64,000 nucleotides of DNA, taken from Daedaleopsis sinensis. Lineage: Eukaryota; Basidiomycota; Agaricomycetes; Polyporales; Polyporaceae. Below, piece after piece: positions 60,381-64,000 of this stretch (position 1 is the stretch's first letter; the number at the start of each line of letters is the position of its first letter). The stretch covers positions 1,550,001 through 1,614,000 of the forward strand of contig CM066305.1 of NCBI GenBank assembly GCA_033807695.1. Direction: 5' to 3'. The notes beneath the pieces were generated by a model. It was given only the letters and a program-made list of their open reading frames with translations. It made no database searches and had not been told where the DNA came from. The position numbers and the translations under genes are program-made.

Positions 60381-60792
60381 GATGGTCGCGTCATGAACAT
60401 TGGAGTCTACATCATCTGAAGAGCGCCGTCTTGCTCTGTCCAGTACGAAGTATTCTCGATGGATGTCGTTTCTGAGTACCACGTTGTGTATGACTTGAAG
60501 TATCTGCCACGCTGGTGCATCCATGTACTCTATAAGGTGTCTTACGGAATATGAACTTGTAGTTATAGCACGCACTGGACTCGATCGAGGACGTTTGCAT
60601 CAGCCTACTTGCAAGTAAGTACGTCATGGCGCATAGGCGCTCCGAGAATGCCGGCACACGGTTCGGCACGACCTATGCATCCAACTGAACGACTTACAAT
60701 CCATCCTGTTCACCTCACCCTCTTACGCTGCAACGAGCACTCAGGACGGCTCGGCTGCCCACTCGATTATTCTTCCTGCCTCCCTTCGCAAA
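60381..60792. promoter_or_regulatory. Spacer between GMC oxidoreductase and RING ligase genes
   Basis: About 410 bases, both genes on the plus strand. It should hold the 3' end of the first and the promoter of the second. No other feature was seen. Confidence 0.5.
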
Positions 60793-62469
60793 ATGTCCAC
60801 TCGCCGTGCGTCCAAGTGCGTTTCTCTGCTGGCCATGCTCAGTTTGCTGCTCACTCAGGTCCCTGGCTAGAGGGAAGAAACGGGCAGCGGAGGACACATT
60901 CAGCGACCACGATCGTTCAAGCGAGACCTTGTCGATCCCCAACACGGAGTTAGCGAGGTCTACACGAGCGAGGGAGAAGCAGCCTGCCGCTCCCATTAAG
61001 AAACGTATGCCTTTCCCTGCCGGACATGAGACCCATCCCACTCAAGCATATGCATAGCGAAGCGGGCGGAAACACGCAACTGCCCTGTATGCGACGAGCC
61101 CATACCGCTGCGCCTGCTCGGCAAGCACGCTGACCTGGAGGCGGAGCGGCTGGAGGAGATCATACGGTGTATTGGGTCTACGGAGGTGCTAGGCGAGGCC
61201 GAGCCAGACGACGGGTGCGTACGCCATGTTTGCGCTGGTCAACAGGGACGGTGTCCAACGAACCCCGTCTGTGCACACGCAGGCTCACGGCGCGGACCCG
61301 CCGCTCCGCGCTCAAGGCGCGCGAGCACCTGAAGCCGGGCTCGTCCTCGACGTCCGAGGCGACGCTGGCGCAGACGCTGCAGACGCTGCGCACGCTGAAG
61401 CGGCACAGGAAGCAGCGGCACGCGAAGCTGCGCGAGCTGACGCGCGAGGACGAGGACGGGCAGTGGTGGGGCGCGCGGCACCACGGCGGCGCGGCGGAGG
61501 GCGAGGGCATGGCGTGCCCGGTGTGCGCGAAGCTCGTGAAGGGGGACGTCGACGTGGTCGAGGCGCATGTCGACTCGTGTCTGGCGTTCGAGCGGCTGAA
61601 GCAGGAGGAGGAGGAGGAGCGGCGCGCGAGGAGTGCGGACGTGGACGTGGACATGGACGGCGACGTGGATGTCGATGGGGAAGGGCTCATGTACGGGGTC
61701 ATGGAGGGCGTGAGCTTCCGAGGTGCGTGCTGTTCAGGCATGGATGTGGAGGCGGCATTGACAGGCGGCCAGGGACCGGCTTCGACATACGCAACCGGCA
61801 GGACCAGGACGTGGACGACGACATCGACGTGGACGGCGAAGATGAGGTACTCTTCGGCGCAGTCCAGTTCACAGAGCAGGACGTTGTGGGCCCGCCCGAG
61901 CTGAATGAGGTAGACGGACCACAGTCAGATGCGGGGACTGAAGCAGACGTGGACGTCAGTGATAACGCGGCAGCTTCAGGAGGCATCTCTGGCGCACTCC
62001 CAGAGCGAGAGCCTAAGAAAGGGAAGACCCTCCGAGACCTCGTTGCTGAGGGCAAGGTCCTCCGCCGGCATGTCGAAGATGCGAAGCGGACGATGGACGA
62101 GGTGATGGGAGTCGGAGACGCGGAAAAAGTCGAGGTTGCGGTAGAACTTGCGCGGAGGAGTGGGGACCAAGCTGCCCTGATACGTGCCTTGGAAAGTAAG
62201 GTTCAGCTGCTGGTGAGTGGTCTGATGTCACGGTGCAATGCTTGAGCAGGAAGTAACAGAGCTCCGTACAGGAATCCACGAAAGTGTCGTCGTCGACATC
62301 GCTCATCTGTCGCATTTGTCTAGACCCTTACACTGAGCCAACGGTGTCGACGGGATGCTGGCACACTTGTTGTCGTGACTGCTGGCTACGCTGTCTTGGC
62401 TCGACGAAGTTGTGCCCTATATGCAAGAGGATCACGGGCGCAACAGACTTGAGGCGGGTATACCTGTAG
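60793..62469 (+). CDS. RNF220-like RING E3 ubiquitin ligase
   Basis: Six exons (60793-60815, 60871-61004, 61058-61214, 61283-61722, 61773-62212, 62272-62469) give 463 residues. An N-terminal zinc module reads NCPVCDEPIPLRLLGKHADL. A second one in the middle is MACPVCAKLVKGDVDVVEAH with a following Cys. A coiled-coil rich in Asp/Val/Glu follows. The C-terminus is a RING finger: LICRICLDPYTEPTVSTGCW, HTCCRDCWLRCLGSTKLC, PICKRITGATDLRRVYL. This order (zinc module, RNF220 middle region, C-terminal RING) matches RNF220. Such ligases add ubiquitin to nuclear regulators; substrates are unknown in fungi. The correct last acceptor is at 62271; an earlier AG shifts the RING out of frame. Confidence 0.88.
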
Positions 62470-62889
62470 AGTTTTAGTTTTACTGTCTTGTTCTACATGT
62501 TCGATTGGAATCCCGCGCTTTGTTCCATCGTTCTGATATGTTTGTCCCCTAAAGAATGAACTCCGATGAGCATTGAGGTCAACAAAGTGGAACCAGTAGA
62601 ATATAAGAATTGTTCATATCTGGCCTTGCCATGTCCTCACTTGTGCACACAACACCAAACCATGTCGTTAAAGAACGGCAGGTTACAGTGTAGGGGATTC
62701 AGGGCGTCGAGACGACGCCACCACGACGTTTATAATCACAAAACACGAACGCAGATTGAACAACACTCACTTGACAATGCCCTCCCAGCACATTCGAAAT
62801 ACCACACCGTCACGCAAGGCCTATTCTAGTAGCGAAGGGTGTTCGGATTATAGCGTCATGAGTACTATATATACAGAGTATGTGCAGGA
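62470..62889. other. Tail-to-tail spacer between RING ligase and TOM7
   Basis: About 420 bases, AT-richer, with no recognisable coding content. Presumably both 3' ends. Confidence 0.5.
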
Positions 62890-63211
62890 TCACGCCAGAG
62901 GGCTAATGAGCCTGCGAGGAGGGGTCAGAACTGGTCGAGAAGGCTGACGTGTGTGGACTCACTTGATCAGGGATGGTTGTGGGTTGCTCCTCGTGTACCC
63001 AACGTAGATGATGAACGGAATCCAGCCGTAGTGGACGACCGTCTGTGTGCGAGAGTGCGGTGAGCGGGAAACTGGGGGTGACTAGTCATGGACATACGCG
63101 TGCTAGGTCAACGGCCTTGATGATTCTCTCCTGCACAACACATATAGCGTTGAGTCTGCGAGCTTAGCGGGCGTAAAGCGAGGGGCGTACTTTTGTCTCT
63201 TCCGAGGGCAT
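62890..63211 (-). CDS. TOM7: Mitochondrial import receptor subunit TOM7
   Basis: Four exons (63211-63191, 63130-63098, 63042-62963, 62911-62890) give 51 residues: MPSEETKERIIKAVDLARTV is the cytosolic amphipathic part, VHYGWIPFIIYVGYTRSNPQ is the membrane helix with the conserved GW-P and Gly-Tyr, and PSLIKLISPLA is the end in the space between membranes. TOM7 is a small subunit of the outer-membrane translocase that controls assembly of the TOM complex. It is too short for simple frame searches because three introns split 51 codons. It shares a 134-base promoter with eIF3f. Confidence 0.96.
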
Positions 63212-63345
63212 TTTGGGCGAGTGCGGTGACGGACGTGGAAGGAGTCGTGAAGCAGCCCCGGGCGTTGCCGACCACTTTTTGGATTGCACGGGCGCTTGTA
63301 GACTCAGAATCCGTTCCGTCCCTCCTCGACTCGCATACCTCCAAA
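63212..63345. promoter_or_regulatory. 134-bp bidirectional promoter: TOM7 / eIF3f
   Basis: The two start codons are 134 bases apart and face outward. Both genes encode constantly needed proteins. No specific element could be assigned. Confidence 0.6.
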
Positions 63346-64000
63346 ATGCCTCTTGGGCCTCCCTCCTCCGCGGTCTTCCTCCAGAATGCTGCGCCCGGGT
63401 TTATCTCAACCCCAGGGTGTGTAAACTTACTGTCGCATGATGATTGAACTTATGTTTGTTTCCTGCACGATCGTTCAGCCGCACCCCAACTTCTGTTACG
63501 GTCCACCCAGTAGCACTCTTTTCGATCCTCGACCACTACCTGCGTAGGACGGATGCACAAGATCGCGTCATTGGAACTCTTCTCGGTACACGCTCCGACA
63601 ACGGCGAGGTGGAGGTGCGCTCGTCGTTTGCCGTGCTTCATAGCGAGACGGCGGAGCAAGTAGCGGTGGACATGGAGTATCACCGGACAATGTACGAGCT
63701 TCACCACAAGGTCAACCCGAAAGAGGTCATTGTCGGATGGTACGTCTGCATCCCACCATCATCTTCTATCCACGATTGAGGAAGACCATCTCAGGTATTC
63801 GACCGGTTCGAACCTTAACACTTATTCTGCCCTCATCCAAAATTTCTACTCGCAAGAAACCGCGCCGCATCAGGCCATCCACCTAGCGTTGAACACTGGT
63901 GTTGAGGAGAGTCAGCAACCAGGAGTCAAGGCTTATGTTGGGTATGCTTCAGGATCCTGATCATCTCTAGTTATGGATCTAACCGAATGCCTTCTTCGTA
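63346..64000 (+). CDS. Translation initiation factor eIF3 subunit F (5' part, runs off the right edge)
   Basis: Exons 63346-63416, 63479-63740, 63795-63941, then a donor GTATGC at 63942 leading to an intron that runs past or near the window end. The visible 160 residues contain the MPN (JAB/MPN) domain: [80 protein letters not shown]. The metal-binding JAMM His-x-His is not complete, as expected for the non-catalytic eIF3f. The protein is a core part of eIF3, needed to bring mRNA to the 40S ribosome. The 3' part is not in the window. Confidence 0.94.

Overview
This window is nuclear DNA of a filamentous basidiomycete, most likely an Agaricomycete (a polypore-like wood decayer is my best guess, not proven). 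The reasons are gene families typical of that group (a VelB-type velvet factor, an AA3-type GMC oxidoreductase, a GH53 galactanase, a CAP/PR-1 protein, an RNF220-like ligase), high GC at third codon positions, and very many short GT-AG introns of about 47-70 nt. I followed most gene models exon by exon. Totals divide by three in nearly every case and the joined proteins match conserved motifs. No bacterial, viral or CRISPR sequence was seen, and no tRNA or rRNA was recognised.

Left part (1-16 kb): the C-terminal end of a putative membrane protein, then about 3.4 kb without a convincing gene apart from a possible decayed relative of that C-terminus. Next come a mitochondrial-type PP2C phosphatase, a USP-type deubiquitinase, a C2H2 zinc-finger factor, an F-box protein and an ArfGAP. 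From the deubiquitinase onward these lie on the minus strand.

Middle (16-35 kb): a VelB-like velvet regulator with a very long insert in its velvet domain, a giant mitochondrial PPR protein divergent from a GNAT acetyltransferase, a tandem HMG-box protein, the complex I subunit GRIM-19/NDUFA13, an INO80F-domain protein, an unrecognised open frame, then the complex I 23-kDa iron-sulfur subunit NDUFS8 divergent from prefoldin subunit 2.

Right part (35-64 kb): a 46-bp near-perfect inverted repeat just upstream of a secreted CAP protein, a 2.3-kb gene-poor stretch with a short tandem duplication, a TPR-SET protein, MLH3, an RTC3/SBDS-like protein with a 4-nt exon, a Tda3-like FAD oxidoreductase, nicotinamidase, an AFG1-like mitochondrial ATPase, GH53 galactanase, a 25-exon GMC oxidoreductase, an RNF220-like RING ligase, TOM7, and the 5' part of eIF3 subunit F.

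Most genes are ordinary housekeeping genes and do not form one pathway. Two weak themes stand out. One is an excess of mitochondrial genes (PDP-like phosphatase, PPR, GRIM-19, NDUFS8, AFG1, TOM7). The other is a small plant-cell-wall pair (galactanase next to a GMC oxidoreductase). I did not find a clearly new multi-gene system. The best leads are the micro-exons, the inverted-repeat element, the velvet insert and the alternative N-terminus of the HMG protein.
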